A DNA stretch of 64,000 nucleotides from Ochotona curzoniae (taxonomy: Eukaryota > Chordata > Mammalia > Lagomorpha > Ochotonidae): positions 14,454,501-14,518,500 of the forward strand of contig NW_024466607.1 of assembly GCF_017591425.1 (NCBI RefSeq), in the 5' to 3' direction. A program made the translations under genes and the position numbers. Within the stretch, counting starts at the first letter, position 1, and each line of letters opens with the position of its first letter. Below are positions 11,762-22,426 of this stretch, in pieces. The notes under the pieces were generated by a model. It searched no databases, was not told where the DNA came from, and saw nothing but the letters and a program-made list of their open reading frames with translations.

Positions 11762-12056
11762 GGGCCCAGTTCAGTGGCCCAGCAACTAAAGTCCTCATCG
11801 TGCACGTGTCAGGATATTATGTGGGCGCCAGTTCTAATCCCAGCAGCCCCAATTCCCAACCAGCTCCCTGCTTGTGGCCTTGAAAACAGTCGAGGACAGC
11901 CCACAGCCTTGGGACTCTGCATCCACGTGGGAGACCCGGAAGAGGCTCCTTGCTCTGGATTGGCTCAGCTCTGACTGTTGCTGTCACTTGGGGAGTGAAT
12001 CATCGGACGGAAGATCTTCCTATCTCTCCTCCTCTGTATATCTGACTTATACATAT
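11762..12056 (+). repeat. CSINE, full length without A tail
   Basis: Head GGGCCCAGTTCAGTGGC, body with AGCCTTGGGACTCTGC and CACTTGGGGAGTGAATCATC, ending at CTGTATATCTGACTTATAC with the usual AATAAA tail missing. An older SINE abuts it. Confidence 0.9.
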
Positions 12057-12061
12057 ACATG

Positions 12062-12349
12062 ACTGGGGATAGCACTATGGTGCAGAGTTAACCTGCCACC
12101 AGCAATGCTGGCATCCCATATGGGAGCCTAGTTCAAATCCTAGCTGTTCCATTTCTGATTCAGCTCCCTAGGAAGAAGCAGTAGATGGCCAAAGTCCTTG
12201 GGCGACTGCATCCACATGGGAGACTCTGATGAAACTCCAAGCTGAAGTTTGGCCTTGTCGTGGACAGTGAAGCATTTAGGGAGTGAACTAGACAGTCCAA
12301 AGCCTTGGGACCCTGCATCCATATGGGAGACACAAAAGAAGTAACATAC
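12062..12349 (+). repeat. CSINE, old and rearranged
   Basis: Head-like GGGGATAGCACTATGGTGC, TGGCATCCCATATGGGAGCC and GTTCAAATCC are followed by body blocks that recur out of order (two copies of the ACTGCATCCACATGGGAGAC type block), so a second fragment or a local rearrangement is present. Confidence 0.7.
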
Positions 12350-12634
12350 ATGGCAGGTCTTGGGGCATAGCCAGTTAAACCGCCAGTATTCCATATCAAT
12401 ACTGATTTGAGTCCCAGCTGCTGACTTCCAATTTCTCCTTGCCAATGGACTGGGAAAATCCAAGTGCTTAGGTCCTTGTGCCTACTTGGGAGACCTGGGA
12501 GAAACTCTTGGCTTCAGCCTGGCTCAGCCTCAGCCATAGCAATCAACTGTGGAGTGAACCAGCAAAGAGAAAAACCTCTTTCTGTCTCTCCTTTTATTTA
12601 ACTCTGCCTTTCAAATAAATAAATCTTTATGATC
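12350..12634 (+). repeat. CSINE, older subfamily
   Basis: Carries TTTGAGTCCCAGCTGCTGAC, CTTGTGCCTACTTGGGAGAC, GGAGTGAACCAGCAAAGAG and CTGCCTTTCAAATAAATAAATC, with the GTGAACCAGC form typical of older copies. Confidence 0.8.
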
Positions 12635-12648
12635 AAAATTCAGATCTT

Positions 12649-12980
12649 GGGCCCAGCACAGTGGTCTAGTGGTTAAAGTTCTCGCCTTGAACGTGCCAGG
12701 ATCCCATATGGGCACCAGTTCTAATCCCAGCAGCTCCACTTCCCATCCAGTTCCCTGCTTGTGGCCTGGAAAGGTAGTCGAGGACAGCCCAAAGCCTTGG
12801 GACCCTGTACTCATGTGAGAGATCTAGAGGAGATTCCTGGCTCCTGGCTCTGTACAGCACAGCACCGGCTGTTATGCTTACTTAGGGAGTGAGTCATCGG
12901 ACGGAAGATTTTCCTCTGTGTCTCTCCTCTTCTCTGTATATCTGACTTTGCAATAAAAGCAAATATATCTTAAAAAAAAA
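12649..12980 (+). repeat. CSINE, full length with target-site duplication
   Basis: Runs from GGGCCCAGCACAGTGG to a long A tail. TTCAGATCT occurs just before the head (about 12640) and just after the tail (about 12982), consistent with L1-driven retroposition. Confidence 0.93.
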
Positions 12981-13022
12981 TTTCAGATCTCTTACATTAG
13001 TATAAGGATGCTGTTTCTTTAC

Positions 13023-13238
13023 TTTTTTTTTCTGTTAAAGATTTATTTATTTTTATTGGAAAGGCAGATTTATGGAGAGGATACAGATCTTCCATCAGAT
13101 GATTCGCTCCTCAAAAAGCTGCAATAGGTGAAGTGAGCCAATCAGAAGTCAGGAGCCAGGAGTTTCTTCTGGGTCTTCTTTCAATGGGTGCAAGAGCCCA
13201 AGAATTTGAGTCCTCCTCTGCTGCTTTTCCAGGCTAGC
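13023..13238 (-). repeat. CSINE, 5'-truncated, minus strand
   Basis: Complement of tail and body: AAAGATTTATTTATTTTTATTGGAAAG is split here into AAAGATTTATTTATTTTT then ATTGGAAAGGCAG, followed by CAGGAGCCAGGAGTTTC. It stops near TTTTCCAGGCTAG. Confidence 0.88.
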
Positions 13239-13265
13239 CAGCCTAGAAACTTATCTGAATGGTGA

Positions 13266-13355
13266 AGTTATACATAAATAGACAGAGATAGACAGACAGA
13301 TAGATAGAAAGGAGAGAAAGAAACAAAGGAAGGAAGAAAAAGGAAACAACAGAAC
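13266..13355. repeat. GATA/GAAA-rich simple repeat
   Basis: A purine-rich low-complexity run on the + strand: AGACAGACAGATAGATAG followed by GAAAG and GGAAGGAAG units and three AGAAC units. It separates two antisense SINE remnants. Confidence 0.75.
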
Positions 13356-13365
13356 AGAACAGAAC

Positions 13366-13528
13366 CTTCCATCTCCAGATAGCTCTCCAGATGGCTGCCA
13401 TAGCCCGGGTTGGGCCAGGCTGAAGTTAGGAGTCTGGGGTCTCTCCTGGATCTCCTTGGACAGCAGCAGCCCAAGTACTCTCTTAGGCATATTAGCAGGG
13501 AGTTTCATTAGAAGTGGAGTACACAGGT
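13366..13528 (-). repeat. CSINE fragment, old, next to exon 26
   Basis: Diverged complement of the SINE body (CTTCCATCTCCAGAT, AAGTTAGGAGTCTGGGG, GCAGCAGCCCAAGTACTC, AGCAGGGAGTTTCATTAG). It ends only about 40 bp beyond the exon 26 splice donor. Confidence 0.6.
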
Positions 13529-13571
13529 TTCTGGCCCTCAGAAGCCCTTCCCAGGAGTACAGCTTTCTCAC

Positions 13572-13836
13572 CTGGCTGGGGTGGATGAGGTGGTGGCATT
13601 TGGTGGTGCATCAGAGGGTAAGGTGGAGGCTGCTGATGAGGCATCATGCCGGGGTGTGCTGCTGTGCCAAGTGGGGCCAGGCCTGGTCCTCCTGTGTGCT
13701 GGTGTGCCTGCTGAGGGTTCTGGCCATGCTGCTGCTGCTGCTCCATTTGCTGTCGGGCACGCAATTCGGCATACTTCAGCTGTTCCATGTGGAAATTCTG
13801 GCGCTCAGTAAGCAGCTGCTGCCTCTGCTGTTCCAG
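13572..13836 (-). CDS. SMARCC1: SMARCC1 exon 26, end of coiled coil and Gln/Pro-rich region
   Basis: A 265-bp exon, acceptor TGTGTTACAG, donor CCAG|GTGAGA. It reads LEQQRQQLLTERQNFHMEQL, KYAELRARQQMEQQQQHGQN, PQQAHQHTGGPGLAPLG, TAAHPGMMPHQQPPPYPL and MHHQMPPPHPPQPG. The first 30 or so residues finish the coiled coil started in exon 25; the rest is an unstructured Gln/Pro/His/Met-rich segment. From memory the human protein has three Gln before HGQN; here there are four. HQHTGG and GTAAHP replace human HQHSGG and GAAGHP. SMARCC2 has a quite different sequence after KYAEMRARQQ, so this exon separates the paralogues. Confidence 0.98.
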
Positions 13837-14198
13837 CTGTAACACAGGGGGAAAGCAGAGCAATGACACCAGAGGAAGTCTCAGGATGTGAGGGTGTCTG
13901 TTCACTTCACCTCCTATGATGTCCACAGGTAAGAAAGGGGCATTATTTACTGAGTGGTATACTTCCATATGACCACAGATCTTCTCCAAGTTGAGTCTAA
14001 GATCTACTTGTATTTGTAACCTCCTATTGATCTCTGGGCCACTCAGGGCACATATAGTCTGTCCAGAAGCCCACTAGATACTTAAAAAGGACTCTCCGTG
14101 ATGGTCTGTCTTCCCACAGCTTGAAATGGCCTCTCCTAACATTTTAACATTCCCTCACATGCGAATACTTCAAGTCTACTTAATTACCCCAGGCATGC

Positions 14199-14507
14199 TT
14201 TTTTTTTAATTGTAAAGTCAGATGTACAGAGAGGAAGATCTTCTGTCCAATGATTCATTCCCCATGCGGCCGCAAGAGCTGATGCTGTGCTGATCCAGAG
14301 CCAGGAGCCAGGAGCCAGGAACCTCCTCTAGGTCTCCCACACGGGTGGCAGGGTCCCAAGGCTTTGGGCTGTCCTCGACTGCTTTCCCAGGCCACAAGCA
14401 GGGAGCTGGATAGGAAGTGGAGCTGCCAGGACTAGAACCAGTGCCCATATGGAATCCAGGCGCGTTCAAGGCGAGAACTCTTTCCAATAGGCCACGGCAC
14501 CGGGCCC
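14199..14507 (-). repeat. CSINE, full length, minus strand
   Basis: Complement order is complete, from the T-rich tail and AGATCTTCTGTCC through CCAGGAGCCAGGAGCCAGG (a short duplication within the body) to GGCACCGGGCCC. Confidence 0.93.
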
Positions 14508-14763
14508 TGGCACTCTCTTCTGAAAGTGATTCTTTTGACTATATTTTAGAATATAATATCAGAGCCAAAGTGACATGGCCTTAACTGTAAAGATATGCAT
14601 TTCCTCACACAGAATTTTGGAAGAGGTTCAGCAAATTCTAGCTTTCAAGTTACCAAAATTATACCAGTTGATATATTCAGAATATTTTAGCTGCTTAAAT
14701 AAAATATTGCAGAAATCTTGGTTTTAAATAATATAAACAACCCAATGTTCAAGATAATCTTTT

Positions 14764-14962
14764 TGGGACAGCCCAAAGCTTCGGGACCCTGCACCCATTT
14801 GGGAGACCTGGAAGAGACTCCTGGCTCCTAGCTTCGGACTGGCTCAACTCTGGCCTTTGTGGTCACTTGGGGAGTGAGTCAGAGGATGGAATATCTTCCT
14901 CTGTCTCTCCCCTTCTCTGTATATCTGACTTCGCAATTAAAAAAAAAAAAAAAAAAAAAAAA
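14764..14962 (+). repeat. CSINE, 5'-truncated, long A tail
   Basis: Starts at GGGACAGCCCAAAGCTTC and ends in a pure A run of about 24 bases at 14939-14962. Confidence 0.92.
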
Positions 14963-15637
14963 GGTAGTAGATGCCAGAGTGGGGAAGACAGTAGATGAAA
15001 AAGGTGACAAATGGACAAATGATTTCTGCAGCCACACCTTATAGACTCCTTGGGGAAAAGGTGCTCTCTGAAAACAAATTTGAGAGGTTGTGGGTTATTC
15101 ACAGAAAGAACCAGGAAGGGAAATGGTCCCTCTGGCATCCTAGAGTGAGAGTGGATGTGAAGAGAGTGAAGGCTGATTTGGTCAGCCTCTGAGCGCAGCT
15201 GCACAAAATAAATAGCAAGAGAATTCTCCATTCTGAGGAAGACTGATCTGTGAGATGATGTCTAAGGAGGTAAAGTGACAAAAAGGGGAACCTTCTGATC
15301 CCATGCTTCCTTCCAATCACTCTTTCTAGGAAATCAAGGAATCTAAGAACCTGCTGAGGTTAGACTGAAGAGGTTGCCAGGGATCTCTTACCTAGGTTCC
15401 TGTTGAGTCACTATTATTCTGGGCAGCCTGGCTAAAATCCTGCAGTTACATAAGAACTGTGGAATTTAGGTCAAGTTTTGCTTTATAAAGGAGCTGAAGT
15501 GCTAGTAGAACAAGATTTCTATGTGTCTTAGTGAATTTTTTGTATCTCTATTACCTACCTCAGTAGTTTCATTTACTTATTTTTAACCAAACTAGCAATT
15601 CTTTGATGGCTAACCATAGTATTAAGATAGAATTACT

Positions 15638-15974
15638 GGGGTGGGGGGCGGCGTGATAGTGAAGTGGTTAAAGTCCTCGGCTTGAACGCGCCGGGATCCC
15701 ATAAGGGTGCCAGTTCTAATCCTGGCAGCTCCACTTCCCATCCAGCTCCCTGCTTGTGGCCTGGGAAAAGTCGAGGATGGCCCAAAGCTTTGGGACCCTC
15801 ACCTGCGTGGGAGACCTGGAAGAGTTCCTGGTTCTTAGCTTCAGATTGGCTCAGCTCTGGCCATTGCGGCCGCTTGGGGAGTGAAACATCGGACAGAAAA
15901 TCTCTGTTTTGCCTCCTCTCTGTATATATGCCTTTCTAATATAAATAAATAAATCTTAAGATTTTTTTTTAAAA
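15638..15974 (+). repeat. CSINE, full length
   Basis: GGCGTGATAGTGAAGTGG head, GAACGCGCCGGGATCCC, CAGCTCCCTGCTTGTGGCC and AATAAATAAATCTTAAG tail. Confidence 0.92.
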
Positions 15975-17339
15975 GATATGATTTCTGGGAAAATCATTTT
16001 AAAAATCTATCACAAAAAAGGATGAGAAAGCCACTGGGAAGAAAACTTGCCCAACTTTCCTTGCCTACAATCTGACATAACCTCTTGAGTCCTTTCTATT
16101 TTCTAAGCTTCATCTTCTTTTTAAAAGATGGAAGGTAATTAAAACAAAGTAATTAGAAGAATTAAAAAGGGTGATTAAACACACCTCAACAAGAACCAAG
16201 TGTTAAGCCTAAAACTCCCATGTGGGCCAAGCAGGTTCCTTCAAGAGGATCAGCTCTGTTCCTGACAGACAAGCAAGAGTTGAAGGCCTCAAGCGAGTCT
16301 CCTCAAGGAATGGAAGAGCTCTTCTGTCCTGGCCATCTCATTTTACTGATTCTAATTGGAGTGAGTGAGTGTGTGTCCGTCCAGTACAAGGACTACGAAA
16401 TGGGGAATCTCTGAGCAAAATTTTAGTAGCATTAGGCATATTTTAAATGCAACTGAACACTGACCCAGTGATTTGACATCTGGAAATCTGTCCTAGAAAA
16501 CTATGTATTTTGTAATTCACAAACTGCTATGAACTGTACAGATACCAGCTGTAGACATCTTGACTGTACTTCCTCCTTCTCTGGCTACTAGGACCGGCGA
16601 GAAAATCTCAATAGCTAAAATAAACAGTGAAAATTACTTATATAAATAAAGTGTTAATGGAACTGTTAACTTCTTCTATGACTCCCCAATCTGGTTCTAG
16701 GATATGCAGTTTCAAGCAAGACTGCCTGGTGCCCCGAAATCCAAGGCCTCCTCCACTGCATTCAAATCCTGCCTTTATATCCTCCTTCTCAGTGTATGCA
16801 CAAAGCAGCCGCATCCTGAGGGAGCCCAACACAACAGAGCACTTTTCAAGGCTAAGACACCAAATGCAGACACAGCTGCAAGTGCAGCTGGAACTCACAC
16901 AAAGCTCTTATCCCAACTCCATTTGCATAAAGTACGGAGGATGGGAGGAATATGAGGCGAAGGGAAGATAGTGGGGCTGTAAAAACCCTCTACCCTGCCA
17001 GGAACTGAAATATCTGCAGACATGAAACTTGTGACTCTTTGCCCTCAGAACTAAAGAAAACAGTTACACCTTTCCCTCACAGTGTTTCGTGTAACTGATG
17101 AGACATTTACTGAAGAAAAAACAAATCTAAAAAACACACATCCACTCTCCTCCTTATTTCCTTATTACGCCTAAGGAAAAGCACACAACTCAACTCAGCT
17201 GTGTGCTGGTACAGTCACATGTGGTGGCAGAAATCCCAAGGAAAACCAGCACTGTAGAGATGAAATCAAAATGGAATAAACATGGCTCATTGCTAACTGC
17301 AATACTTTTCACTTTTGTAACTTCTGCTTTACTTACTTG

Positions 17340-17630
17340 GCTAAGAGACTATGTGAGCTTATAGGCTTAATAGCCTATGTGACCAGTGCCTGCACCTGAG
17401 GTGAGCCAGACAGGCGCTGTCCAGGCGAGATGAACAAGGAATGTGTGGTCTTTCCTCCCTCACTCTACAAGCTATTGTAAATTGCCCCTTTGGAGCTGTT
17501 GTGAACTGCCCCTATAAAAATCCTGTGAATGTGCCATTTGGGGGCTGCACTCGGATAAAATGTGTTGGTCCCAGTCGGTCAGTTGGTTGCCTTGCCTCTC
17601 CTTTATAATAACATTTTGTTGTGATTGTCA
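17340..17630 (+). repeat. Solo LTR-like element (endogenous retrovirus, ERV1-type guess)
   Basis: The block has the layout of the 3' part of a gammaretrovirus-like LTR. A short imperfect direct repeat (TTGTAAATTGCCCC and TTGTGAACTGCCCC) leads into a TATA box CCTATAAAAA at about 17511-17520. Then come TGTGCCATTTGGGGCTGCACTC-type R sequence (here shifted by an extra G), and a degenerate poly(A) signal near TTATAATAACA at about 17603. No gag, pol or env reading frame is visible on either side, so a solo LTR is the simplest reading. Boundaries are approximate. It is antisense to SMARCC1. Confidence 0.5.
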
Positions 17631-17732
17631 CTGGTGAATGTGACAATCTGTTTTAGTGGTAGAGTAAATACAACAGCATAATGATTGTGGCTGGCCACTT
17701 TATCCTTTTTCATGAGACCATGGGACTGCTTG

Positions 17733-18041
17733 TTATTTTTTTTTAAATTAGAAAGTCAGATTTACAGAGAGAAGGACAAAGACTTCCTGCTGGTTCACCC
17801 CACAAGTGGTCCCAACAGTTGGAGCTGAGCCAATCTGAAACCAGGAGCCAGGAGCTTTTTCCAGGTCTCCCACAGGGTCCCATGGGTGCAGCAGGGTCCC
17901 AAGGCCGTCCTTGACTGCTTTCCCAGGCAACAAGCAAGGAGCTGTAAGGCAAGTGGAGCAGCTAGGATATGAACCAGTGCCCATACAGATTCCTGCCGCA
18001 AGTGAGGCCAGGACTTTAGCCACCAGGGTACCGCACCAGGC
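17733..18041 (-). repeat. CSINE, minus strand
   Basis: Complement order with TAGAAAGTCAGATTTACAG, CCAGGAGCCAGGAGC, AAGCAAGGAGCTG and GTACCGCACCAGGC. Moderately diverged. Confidence 0.9.
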
Positions 18042-18050
18042 TTTTTTCCT

Positions 18051-18373
18051 TTTTAAACATCTTTTAAAAAAAAAAATCTGAAAGGCAGATTACAGAAGAG
18101 AGATACAGAGAAAAAGATCTTCCATCTGTTGTTTCACTCCTGAAATGGCCACAATAGCCAGAGCGGGGCTGGTCCAATGCCAGGAGCATGGAGCTTTTTA
18201 TGTCTCCCACATGGGTGTAGGGGTCCAAGGATTTGAGCCATTCTCTACTGTCTTCCCGGGCCAATGGGAAGAAGCAGGATTGTAAAGTAGAGCAGTGGGA
18301 CTTGGTCTGGCACCCATATGTGATACCGGCACTGTGGGCAGAGGCCCAACCCACTACACCATGGCAGTGGTCC
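18051..18373 (-). repeat. CSINE, minus strand, older
   Basis: Immediately follows the previous copy in the same orientation: CTGAAAGGCAGATTACAG, CCATCTGTTGTTTCACTCC, CAGGAGCATGGAGC and CACCATGGCAGTGGTCC. Confidence 0.88.
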
Positions 18374-18554
18374 TATGGTCTCGCTTTCTAATTCTCAATA
18401 TCTATAATGCAGTGGTATATGCCCAACAGTAGATTTAATTATATGACAAGGAACAGAATATCAAATAAAGTTCTACAGGACAGTATGAGTCATTTCTTCT
18501 GCTTGTTTTTCTTTAGCTTGTCATGAAATACAACAATCTGTTAGAACCTGTGTA

Positions 18555-18990
18555 TGATGTATGAGAATATCCGCTTAGCTCTACCTTCAGAATCCCTCCA
18601 GATCCTGACCTCAGCCACCACTTCACATAGCACAACAGATGCTTCACCAGTTTCCTCAATTTTGACGTTGCTGCCTTGTAATGTGCTCTGTAGAACACAG
18701 CAGATTGACCCCCTGCTAAACTGTAAGAAAACTACGTCAGTATTCCCTTTAAGACTGCAATTATTTCAAAGTCATGTAGAATACCCTGAGGTGGCCTACA
18801 GTGTCTACAGTTTGTTCAACAGTCATTGCCTACTATACCCTGACTTCGCCCTCACTTCCCTGAATCCCCGGTTCCTCATCATATCAGGCAGGCTCAGGTC
18901 GCAGGTCTTTGCCCTGGCTGCTTGCAGTGCTTGCCGAGCAACTGGCAGGTTCTCAGGGAGATCTGCTTCAATTATTCATCTCTAACCTCA
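18555..18990 (+). repeat. L2 LINE fragment
   Basis: Blocks such as TGACCTCAGCCACCACTTC, AGGTGGCCTACAGTGTCTAC, CTGAATCCCCGGTTCCTC and GCAGGTCTTTGCCCTGGC follow the order of the 3' end of the ancient L2 element. The match is from memory and diverged. Confidence 0.55.
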
Positions 18991-19460
18991 CAAAACTTGT
19001 CCCAGCCTGTAACACACACAGCATGTGTGTATACATAAATACACATGGCATGTAGCTCCTTGGAAGTTCTGTAGATAGTTCAAGGCAGAGAATCTGAATT
19101 TTAATCATTCCAGTACCCCTAGTACCTACAAGACTAGAACACCCTAGGTGCGCAGAAAGAAGTGACTTTACTTACATGTTTTTCACGGCCCATGATTTGG
19201 GCCATTTTCACAAACTGGATCAATCCCTTCTCTTTTGCGCTGACCACAACCACCTCCTTGAATTTTCAGATATTCACTATTTGTATGTGTCTCACCCACT
19301 CTAACCTCCTCAAGTGGGCGGTGTGGGTTATTTACTGCTTTGAGTTTGCTAACTGATCTCTTTCTCTGAAGGATGCAATTTTTGTACTTCACTAAACATA
19401 CTTCAGATATTCAGTATCTACTTCAGAAGTTATAAAGTGGGTCAGGTCACAGATTCATTC

Positions 19461-19880
19461 TTACTGGCCTCAAAGTCATGGTGCAGCACGTTAAGCTGTA
19501 GCTTGTGAGGTCAGGATCCTTTGTCAGAGCGTCGGTTTGGGTCTGGATTACTTTCTCTGACCTGATCTAGCTCCCTAACTCATCTGAAGTAGGCAAGTAT
19601 TTGGGCATCTTTATTTTTCTAAGTCTAAAAATAAATAATTCTGAAATCCACTGCTATGTAAACAAAACGAAATGTTTACATCTCATTTTTGACATCTGGG
19701 ATCAAGTCCTGAGCCTCTGCATTCGCTATCAGCGTTGCTTACTGGCAACATGTCTTAAGGGCAGAATTGAGGACCCAATTACTCGAGTTCTGGCAACCCT
19801 TGTGGGAGACCGAGACGGAGCTCCTGGCTGCTGGCTTCAGCCTGGACCAACCCCAGCAGATATGGGTATTTAGAATTTAA
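19461..19880 (+). repeat. CSINE, old, split by about 150 bp
   Basis: The 5' half (CATGGTGCAGCACGTTAAGC, GGTTTGGGTCTGGATTAC, CTAGCTCCCTAACTC) ends near 19605. The 3' half (CTTGTGGGAGACCGAGACGG, CTGGCTGCTGGCTTCAGCC) resumes near 19763. The middle piece is not identified. Confidence 0.6.
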
Positions 19881-20389
19881 ATCAGCATACGGGACATCAC
19901 TTGTGCTGGCATTCTGCTGTCCAAACAAATAAAAATGAATAAGTAAACATTAAAAAGTAAAGAATTTGAAAGAGAAGTTTATAGATCTTAAAAAAACAAA
20001 GTCCTAGGATTGCTTATGGAATGAAGATGAGCAAGAACACCCACATGAATCACAATGTGCAGCAGATAGAACTAGGTGGTAGATGAGGCCTCACCTTTAG
20101 AAATGTGTAACTGGAGAATGAAAGAATATGCATATCTGAGTCCCTGGGTTAAAATGAGGTTAACAACAGCTCATTTCTTTTTTTTTTTTTTTCTTTTCAT
20201 ATCTACTGATTGATTCTCGCAAGTGGCATAGTGGCTAGAGTTGGATCAAATCAGGAGACCAGATCTCAGTCCAAGTGTCCCAGGGATGTGTATTTGAACC
20301 ATTCAACACAAAGGCAGAAATGGGAGCATAACTAGGACATTAACCTAGCTATTTAATATTGAATATGGGGGGAAGGATATTAACCAATA

Positions 20390-20723
20390 TTTTTTGGTAA
20401 GACTTATTTATTTTTATTGGAAAGGAAGATGTACAGAGAAACAGAGACACACAGAGAAAGACGTATCTTCTGCCTGTTGTTTTGCTCCCAAAGGGGCCAT
20501 AATAGCTGCAGCTGGGTCTATCCAAAGCCAGGAGCCAGGAACTTCTTCTGGGTCTCCCACGCAGGTACAGGGTCCCAAGGTTTTGGGCTATCCTCTACTG
20601 TACTCCCATGCTACAAGCAAGAGTTCAACTGGAAGTGGAGCAGCTAAGACACAAATTAGCGCCCATATGGGATCCTGGACACGCAAGGCTGAGGATTTAG
20701 CTACTAGGCCATTGTTCTGGGTC
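20390..20723 (-). repeat. CSINE, full length, minus strand
   Basis: Runs from TTATTTATTTTTATTGGAAAG to the head complement CATTGTTCTGGGTC. TAACCAATAT before and TAACCAACAT after look like a diverged target-site duplication. Confidence 0.9.
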
Positions 20724-21254
20724 ACTAACCAACATCTCAAGTACCAGGCTAAAACTGCTCTAATAAGATAAAATTCTAATCAGACTGTACAAAGTAAAAT
20801 ACAAGATAGTCTCTGAATAATACAGCACCATGAAAAATGCTGGGAAAAACTGGCTCTATCCTACTAACAAGGATGCTTTGTTTAAATTCTTCTGGTGGCC
20901 AGACTTCCTTTCCTTAAGCAACATTTGGTATAAGCTGAATTTATGGCAAACAAATTTGTTGGACTAGACAGTACCTAGCCTCTAAAATAAATTAAGCTCA
21001 TGTGTATTATTTATTTATTAGAAGTAACCCCAAATCTCAGTGACTGAAAATAGCAGACAGGCTTCAGTGGAGGATGGTATAAACAAAAGGAAGCAGGACG
21101 GCTGGAGGTCACTTTAGAAGCTCACAACAATTAGAATTCAAAAATCTCAGATTCATTTTGCTTACAATTAAGAAATTGTTCTCTAACACAGCACTAGCAT
21201 CCTCTCCTTGCCTAAGACTTACGAAATCTATGACTTCTCCTTCTAATGACATTC

Positions 21255-21385
21255 ACACAGGACTGCTGTGAGAGAAAACAAACAAACAAACGAACAAAAA
21301 AAAAAAAAAAACCCCAAAAAACACAGCATGTGTCTGACAGTGTCTAGCAGACAACAGGGGTCAGTAAATATTTACAAGCATCCCT
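21255..21385 (+). repeat. MIR/L2-type 3' end split by an A-rich expansion
   Basis: AGGACTGCTGTGAGAG, then (AAAC)n plus A17 (about 21280-21311), then CATGTGTCTGACAGTGTC and CAGTAAATATTTACA, which resembles the common 'last-exon' tail of MIR and L2 elements. Confidence 0.45.
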
Positions 21386-21562
21386 CTAGCAGACAAGAAA
21401 TCAATCACTCATGAAATTGATAAACTTAAAAGCATTGTGTACACTTATTATAAAAGGATTTTATATGAATTCTGAGATTCGACCTCCAAATTATGAGTGG
21501 AACTCAGAAACAAGAAAGCACTGACTACTTTGGATCTGATGGTTCAAGAACCCACCAGGATG

Positions 21563-21892
21563 CCTAGCACCATAGTCTGGTGGTAAAAGTTCCTAACTTG
21601 TACGTCCTGGGATCCCATATGGGCTCCGGTTTGTGTCCCTGCAGGACTGCTTCCCACCCAGCTCCCTGCTTGAGGCCTGGAAAAGCAGTCGTGGACAGCC
21701 CAAAGCCTTGGGTCCCTGTACCTGCATGAGAGAGCCAGAAGAAGCTCCAGGCTCCTGGCTTCACAGGCTCAGCTCTGGCTGTTTCAGCCACTTGAGTGAA
21801 TCAACAAATAGAAGAAATTCTTCTCTGTCTCTCCTCCTCTCTGTATATCTGACTTTCCAATAACAATAAATAAATCTTAAAAAAAAAAAAAT
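21563..21892 (+). repeat. CSINE with target-site duplication
   Basis: Full-length copy from the CTAGCACCATAGTCTGG head to a long A tail. CCACCAGGATG is present at 21552-21562 and again at 21893-21903, so it is a precise retroposition. Confidence 0.93.
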
Positions 21893-22249
21893 CCACCAGG
21901 ATGTTGGTGACAAGAGAAAGCCATTCCTTTCTTAGCCCTTCTACTAGAAATCCCTGGTGCTGGGACATGGTAAAATGTGTCACACAGGTCTGAAATGACA
22001 GGGCCAATCACAAACCTATTTGACTCAGGTCTCTCAAATATCTAGTAGTTAATACTTAAAAAGTGAAGAAGCCAAATGTGACCAACAGATTTAGAAAGCT
22101 GAAATGTTGATGGTTGTAGACAGTGAACAGAATTCCTTATATTTATCACTACTGGCTGACAAGCCTTCTGAAGGAATATATCAAAGAGAAAAAAGATGAC
22201 AGAAGTTAGTTGCAGAGACAGAGTAGACCATTTGCTCAGCTTGTGGTCA

Positions 22250-22426
<177 letters not shown>

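Larger units (their letters stand above)
6267..13571. other. SMARCC1 intron 26
   Basis: A 7,305-bp intron. SINEs occupy 6984-7291, 8572-8863, 10735-11051, 11344-11656, 11762-12056, 12062-12634, 12649-12980, 13023-13238 and 13366-13528. A MIR fragment lies near 7715-7870 and a CpG-rich pocket near 9530-9680. Unassigned stretches are 6267-6983, 7292-7714, 7871-8571, 8864-9529, 9681-10734 and 11052-11343. Confidence 0.8.

Noticed and set aside
13492..13989. Reading SMARCC1 exon 26 as continuous with flanking intron to give a longer exon
   Set aside because: The match to SMARCC1 starts and ends exactly at the AG acceptor (13837) and GT donor (13571); the flanking residues have no homology.
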